From Luteolibacter flavescens (lineage in GTDB: Bacteria; Verrucomicrobiota; Verrucomicrobiia; Verrucomicrobiales; Akkermansiaceae), in contig NZ_JAPDDS010000018.1 of NCBI RefSeq assembly GCF_025950085.1, positions 1 to 64,000 of the forward strand: DNA of 64,000 bases, written 5' to 3'. Shown one piece after another: positions 11,201-18,578 of the stretch. How positions within the stretch are numbered: the first letter of the stretch is position 1; each line of letters starts with the position of its first letter. The notes below the pieces were generated by a model that was not told the origin of the DNA, searched no databases, and saw only the letters and a program-made list of their open reading frames with translations. A program made the translations under genes and the position numbers.

Positions 11201-11961
11201 GACCCCGCGGTCACCACATTCCACGGGCTGTAGGCGGGCGCGCCGGTGGAGGCTCCGAAGGTATTGTCGCGATTCCGCGGGTAGGTGTTCCGCAGCTCGC
11301 GGTTGCTGCCGCCGGAGACCTTCACGAGATAGGGGCAGGGGAAGCCCTCGCCGGGACCCGAGTGGGTGATCGAGACATACCCTCCGCCCGCAGGCAGGCG
11401 GCCCACCACAGGTGGCCCCAGGGTCGCGCCGCCGGTGATGGCGGCGATGTCCGCGCCGCCGTAGATGTTTTCATACACGTTCACGCCGCCTTGGGAAAAG
11501 ACGCGGGTGCCGGCGGGGATCACGAAGCCGGTGGACTCCGCCGAGATATTCTTCGCGCTCTCGCCCTCCACCTCGTAACGGAAGGAGATCCCGCTATCGA
11601 AGGCCCGCACGTTCAGCGTGTAGCTGCCGCCGCTCGCCGGGTGCGTGACCGCGAATTTCTTCGCGTTGAAATGGTTCACTGCCATCGCCTTCACGCCGTG
11701 GCGGGAGGGGAAGGTCTCGTTCGCGCTCTCCGCCGTCACCGTGCCGAGCGTCACGCCGCTGCCGCGGTCGCTGCCATTCATCGTGAAGCCGAGCGGGGAG
11801 GTCTCGATGACCGTGACGCCCGCGCGTTGCAGCGTGAATGACAGGCGTCCGGCGACCACGGTCACGTCCGCGGAAATTTGGCCATCCGGGCTGACGACGG
11901 TCTCGGCAAGCAGGTGTCCGCCGGTGGACATGGCCAGGATGAGGAGGATGCAGCGTCTCAT
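8218..11961 (-). CDS. GH97-family glycoside hydrolase with multi-module C-terminus
   Basis: A 1247-residue secreted alpha-glycosidase (alpha-glucosidase/alpha-galactosidase type) related to SusB. A signal peptide (MRRCILLILAMSTGGHLLA) is followed by the GH97 N-terminal beta-sandwich. The catalytic barrel contains GIKADFFD, then NLHGTVKPMG and RTYPNLLNIEAVYGKES, all characteristic of GH97. A beta-rich C-domain ends near residue 660. After it come a jelly-roll-like module (about 670-860), an FN3-like stretch, a discoidin-like module (DGDVATFFD, WAGLDLG, RGIRFHPR), another FN3 domain and a tail with DDADGDGILNGIEYA, a motif common in verrucomicrobial exoenzymes. Typical GH97 enzymes have about 650-700 residues, so nearly half the protein is accessory. 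I rejected the longer frame to 12561, which is antisense to the next gene. Substrate is not determined. Confidence 0.9.
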   Translation of the reverse strand: MRRCILLILAMSTGGHLLAETVVSPDGQISADVTVVAGRLSFTLQRAGVTVIETSPLGFTMNGSDRGSGVTLGTVTAESANETFPSRHGVKAMAVNHFNAKKFAVTHPASGGSYTLNVRAFDSGISFRYEVEGESAKNISAESTGFVIPAGTRVFSQGGVNVYENIYGGADIAAITGGATLGPPVVGRLPAGGGYVSITHSGPGEGFPCPYLVKVSGGSNRELRNTYPRNRDNTFGASTGAPAYSPWNVVTAGSLEALVNSDIVEAVAPPPDPALFPDGAATAWEQPGRSVWDWMSRFPGGITPANSKTESLWASRLGFEYNTIDEGWAAWNGGNPWPEIEDIVDYSSGIGVKVMVWTRSHDIQTRAQRATFFGRLQQAGVSGIKADFFDFTAVTPAAKERVKLIEDILKDAAAHGLVVNLHGTVKPMGQFRTYPNLLNIEAVYGKESFPDALTTSYIPLTRLLAGPADYTPLGLQGTLQGGQTQAFEIASIANMAGPLITYAERGDRMAQSPFAPVIKRIPCLWDETKVLPGTEIGESCAMARRTGNDWFVSIMNSGVARNWTLDLSFLTPGTTYQAEIIRDGATVMEYRQVDGATPLPVATSASGGFVARFSVPSATPVATLPFSTSFQTGRGSIYAEDGVVLSTQAWASPLLEDRLPDALWSMTGSGVAASFGGTDAWQGGTSVRVSGDLSAAQDLALYTTDVAVTAATHLKLAYKRGTAGAASGMELGLRFTDAPGTPVMIPVPAATSAGWEQADFPLAAHAGRRLGGIFLRFSSAVPVTGYTMKIGGLSLFNAPLPPMAAASDFRMENLAVTGLDSLTGTLLWTAAPGNPSHYAIYQKNGLTGELLWHGVTDATSFPITTNRMGEEAAATFRIVAVGGNGVRSGAIETSVALPPRPVLGAALTGTVIGTAGSFQNSANTRDKVFDGDVATFFDANVASGAWAGLDLGATGASRVRGIRFHPRDGWSARMTGGVFQGANQANFSDAVTLATVTTQPPEGIYTVVPVTNAQAFRYLRYLSAANGWCNVAEVSFHPPGVPPAPGNIKASRDGSSALLRWTPIASAQSYRVKRSSTAGGPYTVVGDAVAGDSFTDPGLAAGAPFFYVVSTMSVDGVESPNSAEVQAVDSYRAWLLSAGYTPGAAGTGFQDDADGDGILNGIEYAVVSAPWIASQSSAGTVVMADVLDDGMLEVTLLASDDLDEWTPVTTTVQADQGAAPAGSRRLAYRDETSPLPVRKFYRLQILR

Positions 11962-12081
11962 GGGATATCGGGTCAGATGCCCTTCCAGTGTCCGCTGGGG
12001 CGGGCTTCTGACGGGATTTTTCCCTTTTGCGGAAATTCCCGCGTCAGATCGTCGTGGTGCCGGACACTCCATCCTCGACGC

Positions 12082-12738
12082 ATGAACTCGATCCCGCGCT
12101 CCGCCTTCCTCGCCCTCGCCTGTGCCCTGGTCATCCCGGCCGGTGGTGCCGTGGTGAGTATCAATTTCGTCGGCAATGCCGGGGCGAACGGCTCGCTCGC
12201 CGCGACCGATACCGCCGGGGTGGTCGCGGCCACGCATTGGAACAATGTCACCCAGTCCGGCGTCGCGCTGGTGGATGGCACGGGGGCGGCCAGCGCCATC
12301 ACCGCCACCTTCACCGTGGGCGGCTGGTCGAGCGGCATCGTCACCACCGAGACCGCTGACAAGCGGATGATGAAAGGCTACCTCGACGTCGGCGGCGGCA
12401 ATACCACCGTCACGCTGAACAACCTGAATCCCGCCCTCACCTACCGGATCTATCTCTACTCCGACGGCGAGAATACCTACGTCGATGCCCCGGTTGCCCG
12501 CACCGGGACCTTCACCATCGGCACGGTCGCCACCGGCATCACGGATGCCCCGGGCGAGCAATTCGAAGGCACCTTCCGTCGCGTCTATCCCGGCACCACG
12601 GGCGAGGGGAACTACACGGTCGTCACCGTCACGGGCTCCGCCAGCTACGTCATCCAGGCCCGCGGAACCGCCGCCGACGCCACCGACAATGTCTTCCGCG
12701 CCCCGATCAACGGGATCCAGATCGAGACGGTGGAGTGA
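12082..12738 (+). CDS. Exported protein, paralogue of the PEP-CTERM protein, without sorting tail
   Basis: A 218-residue protein with a signal peptide (MNSIPRSAFLALACALVIPAGGA) and the same body as the protein at 7437: SINFVGNAGANGSLAATDTAGVV, HWNNV, IYLYSDGEN, PGTTGEGNYTVVTVTGSASY and APINGIQIE. It stops right after GIQIETVE, the point where its paralogue continues into the PEP-CTERM tail, so it is probably released instead of anchored. It is divergent from the GH97 gene with 120 bases between starts. Both paralogues have GCGTCAG followed by CGGACACT upstream (7351-7371 and 12041-12068). Function unknown; a carbohydrate-related role is suggested only by the neighbour. Confidence 0.8.
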   Translation: MNSIPRSAFLALACALVIPAGGAVVSINFVGNAGANGSLAATDTAGVVAATHWNNVTQSGVALVDGTGAASAITATFTVGGWSSGIVTTETADKRMMKGYLDVGGGNTTVTLNNLNPALTYRIYLYSDGENTYVDAPVARTGTFTIGTVATGITDAPGEQFEGTFRRVYPGTTGEGNYTVVTVTGSASYVIQARGTAADATDNVFRAPINGIQIETVE

Positions 12739-12780
12739 GCAGGTAGGACTTCAGCACGGCAGAGCATCGTCATCAGCAGA

Positions 12781-12834
12781 TTCCCCTTGTTGTTTTCGGA
12801 GTTTCAGTAAATACTGAAAACAACGAAAGGGGAA
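12781..12834 (+). promoter_or_regulatory. Long imperfect inverted repeat enclosing the ribosome binding site of the next gene
   Basis: The left arm TTCCCCTTGTTGTTTTC (12781-12797) pairs with the right arm at 12816-12834, with one two-base bulge. The right arm contains AAAGGGGAA, the Shine-Dalgarno-like sequence five bases before the ATG at 12839, so the stem would hide it. Inside is a second palindrome, TTTCAGTA-AA-TACTGAAA (12802-12819), that shares bases with the outer stem and is mutually exclusive with it. This could be an RNA switch or a DNA operator. No T-run follows on either strand, so it is not a typical terminator. Confidence 0.6.
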
Positions 12835-12838
12835 CGCG

Positions 12839-13294
12839 ATGAACTTGCCTGTCTCGGTGGAAGGAATCGAAGTGTTTTACGATGGTCGCTGCGGAATGTG
12901 CTGCAGCTTCCACGAGTGGATCGCCCGGCAGCCGCGGGCATTTCAGATCGGGTTCGTGCCCTACCAATCGCCGGATGCGGAGCGCGTGTTCCCGGGGCTC
13001 GGGACGCTGGACCCGGCGCGGGAGATGGTGGTGAGAACGAGTGATGGCGGGATCTTCCGCGGGGCGGAGGCGTGGGTGTGGTGCCTCTACAGTTGCGCGA
13101 ATCACCAGGCGGCCGCGCGCCGCCTCGGCGGCCCGGCGATGCTGCCCGTGGCCATCCGCGCCTGCAGGGTCCTCGCGGCGAACCGCCACGCGCTGAGCAA
13201 GGTCTTCTTCCGGAAGAAGGACCGGCAGGTGAGGGAGGTGCTTCACCGGATGGAGGAGGCGGTGTGCGCGGATGGCTTCTGCGTGACGAAATGA
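12839..13294 (+). CDS. DCC-family thiol-disulfide oxidoreductase-like protein (DUF393)
   Basis: A 151-residue protein of the DCC family. The signature YDGRCGMC near residues 14-21 gives the redox CxxC in a thioredoxin-like fold, and AEAWVWCLYS matches the later family segment. DCC proteins are predicted oxidoreductases without a firmly known substrate. This is the first gene of a five-gene operon in which every junction overlaps; its stop overlaps the next start in an ATGA (13291-13294). Its ribosome binding site lies in the hairpin at 12781-12834. Confidence 0.88.
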   Translation: MNLPVSVEGIEVFYDGRCGMCCSFHEWIARQPRAFQIGFVPYQSPDAERVFPGLGTLDPAREMVVRTSDGGIFRGAEAWVWCLYSCANHQAAARRLGGPAMLPVAIRACRVLAANRHALSKVFFRKKDRQVREVLHRMEEAVCADGFCVTK

Positions 13295-13800
13295 AATCGG
13301 AAGAACCATACGCCCCTACCTACATGAAGACGAATGTCACTCCTGCCGATTTCCGCACGGCTATCTATCCCATCTTCGGATTGTCGCTCCTGGTCCTGCT
13401 CGCCCCGTTCTGCCTCGGTGGCTCCGCGGCCTTCGCGGATTTCATCGTGGCCTGCGCCATCCCGATTGCAGTGGGTTGTTCGGTGATGATCTTGATCATC
13501 GAGTGCGTCGGCATCCGCTTGCGGGCAGGGCTGCAGCACTTCGGAGCCGGCATCCTGTTCGCGTTCCTCTTGTATCTCTCCGGCGTCGTTTCGGTGTCCG
13601 CGGCGGCGCTGTTGGTCGGTGGCGGCTTCAATCTCTTGGGCTGGATCTATCTGGTGTTCGTTTTCGGAACCTGCGGCGTTTTGCCCGCGTCGATCTTCGG
13701 TCTGATCGGGACGGCCATGGTGCGTCTTGTCGCCACGATGTCGCCACCGGAAGTACCCCCGCGGACAAGGCCGACGGCCATCCCACACTTCAAGCGATGA
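13291..13800 (+). CDS. Membrane protein of unknown function
   Basis: A 169-residue protein with four predicted membrane segments (for example IFGLSLLVLLAPFCL, IVACAIPIAVGCSVMILII, AGILFAFLLYLSGVV and LGWIYLVFVFGTCGVL). It has no motif I recognise. The ATG at 13291 overlaps the DCC gene stop; a second in-frame ATG at 13324 is an alternative start. Being locked in the operon suggests a role with the acyltransferase at 14641, but nothing in its sequence says which. Confidence 0.75.
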   Translation: MKSEEPYAPTYMKTNVTPADFRTAIYPIFGLSLLVLLAPFCLGGSAAFADFIVACAIPIAVGCSVMILIIECVGIRLRAGLQHFGAGILFAFLLYLSGVVSVSAAALLVGGGFNLLGWIYLVFVFGTCGVLPASIFGLIGTAMVRLVATMSPPEVPPRTRPTAIPHFKR

Positions 13801-14201
13801 CTACTGCATTCCTAGTAATTGCCCTGCGCGTCGCCGGGCTGATGATGACGGGCATCGCGATCGCGAATTTCGTCGCGGCGCGGCGCTTGCGCTACCGGGA
13901 GAATCTCGCGGGCTGCGAGGTGATGGTGCGGCAGATCTTCCATGTCCACTGCGCCTACATCATCGCGATCGTCGGCGGCCTCGGGGTCCTGTGCCTCGGG
14001 TGGCCGCAGCTCCTGATGGCGGACGGCATGGGCCGGGTGCTCAGCGGTTTCTTCGGAGTTTTCTGGATCAGCCGCGTGGTGGTCCAGCTCGTCTATTACG
14101 ACAAGGAAACGCGCCGCCGGGAGCGCGGCTGGGATCTCTTCTTCCTCGGGGTCTTCGCCGCCCTCGGCACCATCTTCATCCTCACCACGACTTACGCATG
14201 A
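13797..14201 (+). CDS. Small membrane protein, tandem paralogue of the next gene
   Basis: A 134-residue protein with about four membrane segments. It shares with the next protein a segment of the form R-x-x-L-A-G, then MxR and a Tyr-rich helix (YRENLAGCEVMVRQIF here, WREKLAGLTPLMRELW there), and a similar arrangement of helices. The two look like an old tandem duplication. The start overlaps the previous stop by four bases, as does its stop with the next start. Function unknown. Confidence 0.78.
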   Translation: MTTAFLVIALRVAGLMMTGIAIANFVAARRLRYRENLAGCEVMVRQIFHVHCAYIIAIVGGLGVLCLGWPQLLMADGMGRVLSGFFGVFWISRVVVQLVYYDKETRRRERGWDLFFLGVFAALGTIFILTTTYA

Positions 14202-14641
14202 AAGAGCTGTTAGAGATCGGGCTATGGATCGGCGGCGGTTCGCTGGTCATGTTGAGCATCGCGAGCTTCTGGATTCCGAAGGCCCTTGGCTGGCGGGAAA
14301 AGCTCGCCGGTCTCACCCCGCTGATGCGCGAGCTGTGGTGGACGTATTCCATCTACGTCTGGAGCAGCCACGTCTTCTTCGCCGTGCTCACGCTGGGCTT
14401 CGGCGAGTGGCTGCTGGGCCGGACGGGATCGGCCACCGCAATGTCCACCTTCATGCTGCTGTGGTGGTCGGTGCGGCTGTGGCTCCAGTTCTTCGGCTTT
14501 GACCTGAGCGAGGTCGAGGGCAGCAAGGCGAACCGCATCGCGAAGCAACTGCTCACGCTGCTCTTCATCGGGCTCGTCGTCCTCTTCGGCGGACTGGTGG
14601 CGTGGAATGCGGGCTGGATCGGAACGGGAGAAATACCGTGA
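14198..14641 (+). CDS. Small membrane protein, tandem paralogue of the previous gene
   Basis: A 147-residue protein with about four membrane segments (LWIGGGSLVMLSIASFW, YVWSSHVFFAVLTLGF, FMLLWWSVRLWLQFF and LLTLLFIGLVVLFGGLVAW). The WREKLAG segment is shared with its upstream neighbour. The stop overlaps the ATG of the acyltransferase gene by one base (14641), so translation is probably coupled. No catalytic motif is visible. Confidence 0.78.
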   Translation: MKELLEIGLWIGGGSLVMLSIASFWIPKALGWREKLAGLTPLMRELWWTYSIYVWSSHVFFAVLTLGFGEWLLGRTGSATAMSTFMLLWWSVRLWLQFFGFDLSEVEGSKANRIAKQLLTLLFIGLVVLFGGLVAWNAGWIGTGEIP

Positions 14642-15567
14642 TGTGGGTGATTCCAATCCTCGTGGCAACGGGCATCGCGGCAGGACCGCTCCTCGCGGAA
14701 GTGAGGGCTGCCGGTCCCAGGCGTCTCGCCGGTTGGCTGCTGCTGCTGGCCCTGATGATTGGCGCGGACCGAATGCTGGCCGGGGATGCGCCGCTGCTCC
14801 GGATGATCGGTATCTGCTGCGTGCTGCTCGGCGCGATGAAGGGCCTCGTGTATGCGGAGTGGGCGGATGAAAAGCGGCAGCTCGCCATGCCCCGCTACCT
14901 GATCTTCTCGGTCTGCTGGTTCGGCATGGATCCCGCCAGCTTCCAGACGCGCCGCGCCGGGCTGGAGTGGAAAGGCGACATCGCCGTGGGCCTCTCGCTC
15001 ATGGCGGTGGGTACCCTGGGTGCATGGCTGGTCTGGTGGATGGGGTGGCGGCATATCCTCGTGATGTTCCTGCCGATGAGCCTCGGCTTTCACTTCGGTG
15101 CGCTGCGGGTGTTGAAGGGCGTGCTGCGCGCCGCGGGATTCCCGGTGCGGACGCTTTTCCCGAATCTCCTCGCGGCCCGCGGGATCGGTGACTTTTGGAG
15201 CAAGCGCTGGAACGTCGGCTACTCGCAGATGATGCAGCGCCTCGTCGGTCGGCCGGTGCAGCAGCGGTGCGGAGAGAGCGCGGGAGTGATGGCCGTCTTC
15301 CTCGGCTCGGGATTGCTGCACGAGCTGGCGATCACGCTGCCGGTCCGCGCGGGCTTCGGCCTGCCCACCGCCTTCTTCGCGGCGCATGGCTGCCTCACCT
15401 TGCTGGAAAGGAAGCTGGGTCGCCCCATTGGAAAGATCCCCGCGCTGCTCGCCGTGGCACTGCCGCTCGGCGTGCTGTTTCCCCCGGCATTCCGGGATCA
15501 GGTTATTGCAAGATGTCTCGGTGTCTTTGATATCTTGGCGGAATGGATATCGCGCGGAGTGATGTGA
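14641..15567 (+). CDS. Wax-synthase-like MBOAT O-acyltransferase
   Basis: A 308-residue polytopic membrane protein of the wax synthase/MBOAT type, which moves an acyl group from acyl-CoA to an alcohol. The segment FWSKRWNVGYSQMM and the downstream GSGLLHELAI, holding the conserved histidine, are family marks, and about eight hydrophobic helices are visible. I take the ATG at 14641; the GTG at 14638 is also possible. It is the last gene of the coupled operon, and the smaller membrane proteins before it may be partners. The acceptor alcohol is unknown. Confidence 0.82.
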   Translation: MWVIPILVATGIAAGPLLAEVRAAGPRRLAGWLLLLALMIGADRMLAGDAPLLRMIGICCVLLGAMKGLVYAEWADEKRQLAMPRYLIFSVCWFGMDPASFQTRRAGLEWKGDIAVGLSLMAVGTLGAWLVWWMGWRHILVMFLPMSLGFHFGALRVLKGVLRAAGFPVRTLFPNLLAARGIGDFWSKRWNVGYSQMMQRLVGRPVQQRCGESAGVMAVFLGSGLLHELAITLPVRAGFGLPTAFFAAHGCLTLLERKLGRPIGKIPALLAVALPLGVLFPPAFRDQVIARCLGVFDILAEWISRGVM

Positions 15568-15681
15568 TCCCGCGTTATCCTCTAGGGTCGGGTTACTGAA
15601 ATCTTGGCAATCGGGGGGTGTTTGTTACGATTGGGGTTAGGGAAACCGGAGATGCGAGAGGTCTCCGGAATTCCCCGCCCG

Positions 15682-15711
15682 CCACTGGGTCCCCCTTCTT
15701 CCAGTGGTTTT
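15682..15711 (+). terminator. Terminator-like hairpin before the adenylation-enzyme gene
   Basis: CCACTGG (15682-15688) pairs with CCAGTGG (15701-15707) and is followed by TTTT. It lies 115 bases after the MBOAT gene and 20 bases before the next ATG, so it could end the operon or act as an attenuator for the next gene. Confidence 0.5.
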
Positions 15712-15730
15712 CCCCCCACCCATTCTCTCC

Positions 15731-18391
15731 ATGGTATCGACGCTTGTTCCCCCCGCATCGACGGTTTCCACACAAAAGCCGCATTTCTTTTCCTCCCTGG
15801 AGTCCCATGGTGACCGGGTGGCGATAGTCCTGCCGGACGGTTGTCATTTGTCATATCGAGAACTCGCGGAGCGCGCGGATGGATATGCGCGGCAGTTTTC
15901 CCGGAGGCATCAGCTTCTCGTGATCGAGATGCGGAATGACATCAAGGCGATCGCCGCTTATCTCGGCGCGCTTCGCTCCGGCACGCCGGTCATCCTCGCG
16001 GCCGAGGGTGCGACTTCGCGGGAGCACCCGATCATCGCGACCTTCCGGCCGGAGATGGCGGTGCTCCACCGTGGATCGGCCTGGGAGATCGAGGCTCGCG
16101 GCGAGCACGCCGACGACGACGAAAGCGCGCTGCACCCGGATCTCGCGGTGATGCTTTCCACCTCCGGCTCCACCGGCAGCCCGAAGCTGGTGAAGCTCTC
16201 GCAGGCAAACCTCCATGAGAATGCCCGCTCGATCGCCGAGTACCTGGAGATCACCCCGGAGCGGCGCGCGATCACGAATCTGCCGCTGCATTATTCCTAC
16301 GGCCTCTCGGTGCTGAATTCCCACCTCGCTGCCGGTGCCTCTGTCGTGCTCACGGAGCTGTCCGTGGTGGATGAGGAATTCTGGCAAGTGGTCCGCCGCG
16401 AGCAGGTGACCGACCTGCCCGGCGTGCCCTATACCTACGAGCTCTTTGAAAAAGTCGGCCTGCGCTCCGATCCACCGGAGAGCCTGCGGGTGATGACCCA
16501 GGCGGGTGGCCGCCTGCCTCCGAACCTGGTGCGCGACTACTCGGAATTCGCGCGCAGCCGAGGGATCCGCTTCTTCGTGATGTATGGCCAGACCGAGGCG
16601 ACCGCCCGGATGGCCTACCTGCCGCCGGAGCAGACGCTGGAGAATTCCGACTGCATCGGCGTCGCCATCCCGCGGGGGAAATTCGAGATCCGCGACGAAG
16701 CGGGCAATGCGATCCGCAAGCCCGGCCACTCCGGCGAACTCGTCTATCAGGGGCCGAACGTGATGATGGGCTATGCCTTGAAGCGCGAGGACCTCGCCGC
16801 CCCGGCCAAGCTCACGGAGCTGCAAACCGGGGACATCGCCCAATGGTCCGAGGCGGGCTTCGTGAAGATCGTCGGGCGCTCCAGCCGCTTCAGCAAGATA
16901 GCGGGGCTGCGCATCGGGCTCGATGACGTGGAGCGCATCCTCCGCGAGTCCGGCCGCCGCTCCTACGCCACGGGAAATGACGAATTCGTGGCCGTCGCGC
17001 TGATCGACGGCTCGGATGCTGCCAGCGCGCGCCAGCTTCTCGCGGAGCGCTGCAAGCTGCCGTCGCACCACCTCATCGTCTTCAATCTCGACGAGGCCCC
17101 CACCTTGCCCTCGGGGAAGATCGACTACCTGACCATCCGCAAGGCCGGCGAGGAATTGCATCGGAAGGAAGCCGCCGATGTGGTCACGGGGGACGATCCC
17201 GTGCGCGCGCTTTACGGCAAGGCGCTGGGCCAGGCACGCATCGACGATGATGCCAGCTTCGCCACGCTCGGCGGGGACTCGCTTTCCTACATGATCGTCT
17301 CGCGCGGGTTGGAGAAGATGCTCGGCGTGCTGCCGCAGCATTGGGAACGCCTGACCTTCCACGATCTGGAGGCGCTGCGGCAGGAGCGCGCGCTGAATCC
17401 GGTGAAGCAGCGGGCGACGACCACGCTATCCGTCGATGTCCTGCTGCGCCTGCTCGCGATCTCGACCATCTTCATCGGCCACGGCGCGCCGGATCACACC
17501 GGCTGGCTGCGCGGCGGCACCACGATCCTCTTCTGCCTTGCGGGCTACTCGCTGTGCCGTTTCCAGCGGGAGCAATTTCTGGCCGGGAGCGTGGTGCCTG
17601 CGATCAAGGGGGCCTTCCGCCGCATCGTGATCCCCTACCTGCTGCTGATGACGGCGCTGCTCTTCGCCACGAAGATGCCGCCGCATCCGGCGTGGTGGTC
17701 GCTGACCAGTGTGTTCTTCATCGGCACGGAGGACCGCGGGCTGCTCTTCTCCTTCTGGTTCATCGAGGCGCTGCTGCACTGCCTGCTCATCGTCAGCGGC
17801 CTCTTCCTCATCCCGCCGCTGCGGAGATGGGCGAGGGCGCAGCCCTTTGCGAGCGGCCTCGCCCTCACGGGGCTGGGCGCGGCGGCATTCTGGGTGGGCC
17901 GCCACTTCTTCGGCAGCGAGAGCTTTTCGCACAAGTTCGACGGCTGGCTGTATGTTTACATGCTCGGGTGGACCTTCGCGGTGGCGACGCGGGCGTGGCA
18001 GCGGCTCCTGCTCGTGGCGGTCGGCAGCGCGGTGGTGATTGCGCAGTTTGGCCCGGAAAGCAGCCGCCCGTATTGGTTCATCGGCGCGATGCTCGTGCTG
18101 GCGGCTGTCCGGGAGATCCGCCTGCCTGCCGGGGTCGGTGGACTGGTCTCGCAGCTTGCCGCGGCCAGCTACATGGCCTACCTCGCCCATCCGCTGGTCC
18201 TTCACGTCACGAAGTTCGTGCTGCCGGAGCGCTTCCCGTTCTTCGACGGAAATGTGCCCGCAGCGATCCTCCTCGCCTACGTCGGCACCATGCTCGCGGG
18301 GGTGGTGGGAGCGGTGGCGTGGCAGCAGGTTTCGCGGATTTTCCTGATGCTCTTCGGCGGAGCGCGGCGAGGTTCCACCGCAACCGCCTGA
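15731..18391 (+). CDS. Adenylation - carrier - acyltransferase fusion (NRPS-like single module with AT3 domain)
   Basis: An 886-residue, three-part protein. Residues about 20-475 form an AMP-binding (acyl/aminoacyl adenylation) domain with core motifs STSGSTGSPK (143-152), MYGQTEAT, LQTGDIAQW and LPSGKIDY. Residues about 485-560 are a carrier domain with GGDSLSY, S517 being the phosphopantetheine site. Residues about 565-880 are a membrane acyltransferase-3 domain with ten or so helices (starting IFIGHGAP). The layout suggests that an acid is activated, loaded on the carrier and passed to an acceptor at the membrane without release. The chosen ATG at 15731 follows a GTG at 15704. No condensation domain is present. 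Substrate and acceptor are unknown. Confidence 0.85.
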   Translation: MVSTLVPPASTVSTQKPHFFSSLESHGDRVAIVLPDGCHLSYRELAERADGYARQFSRRHQLLVIEMRNDIKAIAAYLGALRSGTPVILAAEGATSREHPIIATFRPEMAVLHRGSAWEIEARGEHADDDESALHPDLAVMLSTSGSTGSPKLVKLSQANLHENARSIAEYLEITPERRAITNLPLHYSYGLSVLNSHLAAGASVVLTELSVVDEEFWQVVRREQVTDLPGVPYTYELFEKVGLRSDPPESLRVMTQAGGRLPPNLVRDYSEFARSRGIRFFVMYGQTEATARMAYLPPEQTLENSDCIGVAIPRGKFEIRDEAGNAIRKPGHSGELVYQGPNVMMGYALKREDLAAPAKLTELQTGDIAQWSEAGFVKIVGRSSRFSKIAGLRIGLDDVERILRESGRRSYATGNDEFVAVALIDGSDAASARQLLAERCKLPSHHLIVFNLDEAPTLPSGKIDYLTIRKAGEELHRKEAADVVTGDDPVRALYGKALGQARIDDDASFATLGGDSLSYMIVSRGLEKMLGVLPQHWERLTFHDLEALRQERALNPVKQRATTTLSVDVLLRLLAISTIFIGHGAPDHTGWLRGGTTILFCLAGYSLCRFQREQFLAGSVVPAIKGAFRRIVIPYLLLMTALLFATKMPPHPAWWSLTSVFFIGTEDRGLLFSFWFIEALLHCLLIVSGLFLIPPLRRWARAQPFASGLALTGLGAAAFWVGRHFFGSESFSHKFDGWLYVYMLGWTFAVATRAWQRLLLVAVGSAVVIAQFGPESSRPYWFIGAMLVLAAVREIRLPAGVGGLVSQLAAASYMAYLAHPLVLHVTKFVLPERFPFFDGNVPAAILLAYVGTMLAGVVGAVAWQQVSRIFLMLFGGARRGSTATA

Positions 18392-18417
18392 AACTTCCCG
18401 GGTTTTAAGCGAAGTCC

Positions 18418-18446
18418 GGGACGGGTGGCGCTGAGTCACCCGACCC
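18418..18446 (+). promoter_or_regulatory. First hairpin in the leader of the transglutaminase gene
   Basis: GGGACGGGTG (18418-18427) pairs with CACCCGACCC (18437-18446) with one mismatch and a nine-base loop. It lies 27 bases after the upstream gene and has no T-run after it. It may be the end of that transcript or part of a structured leader together with the next hairpin. Confidence 0.4.
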
Positions 18447-18479
18447 ATCACGGGAAAGCTGGCTTTGGCGGATCAAGAT

Positions 18480-18506
18480 ATGCAACTCGTGGAAAACGAG
18501 TTGCAT
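18480..18506 (+). promoter_or_regulatory. Second hairpin in the leader of the transglutaminase gene
   Basis: ATGCAACTCGT (18480-18490) and ACGAGTTGCAT (18496-18506) form a perfect 11-pair stem with the loop GGAAA. GNRA-like loops on perfect stems are typical of structured RNA. The gene starts 72 bases later. I do not recognise a known riboswitch. Confidence 0.5.
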
Positions 18507-18578
18507 CGACACGTATTCCAAGTCAGCGTTTCCGCCGACCGAAGGCATTATCTGTCATTTTTTAACCCGTTTCATGCC

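Noticed and set aside
11962-12561. Long upstream extension of the GH97 frame on the minus strand
   Set aside because: It is antisense to the exported protein gene at 12082, and the signal peptide starts at 11961, so the true start is there.
12802-12819. Palindrome as a rho-independent terminator of the upstream gene
   Set aside because: No T-run follows on either strand, and the flanking arms enclose the start region of the next gene.
18418-18506. Known riboswitch (c-di-GMP, cobalamin, TPP, glycine)
   Set aside because: Checked by eye against consensus cores that I remember; none matched. Left as an unknown structured leader.
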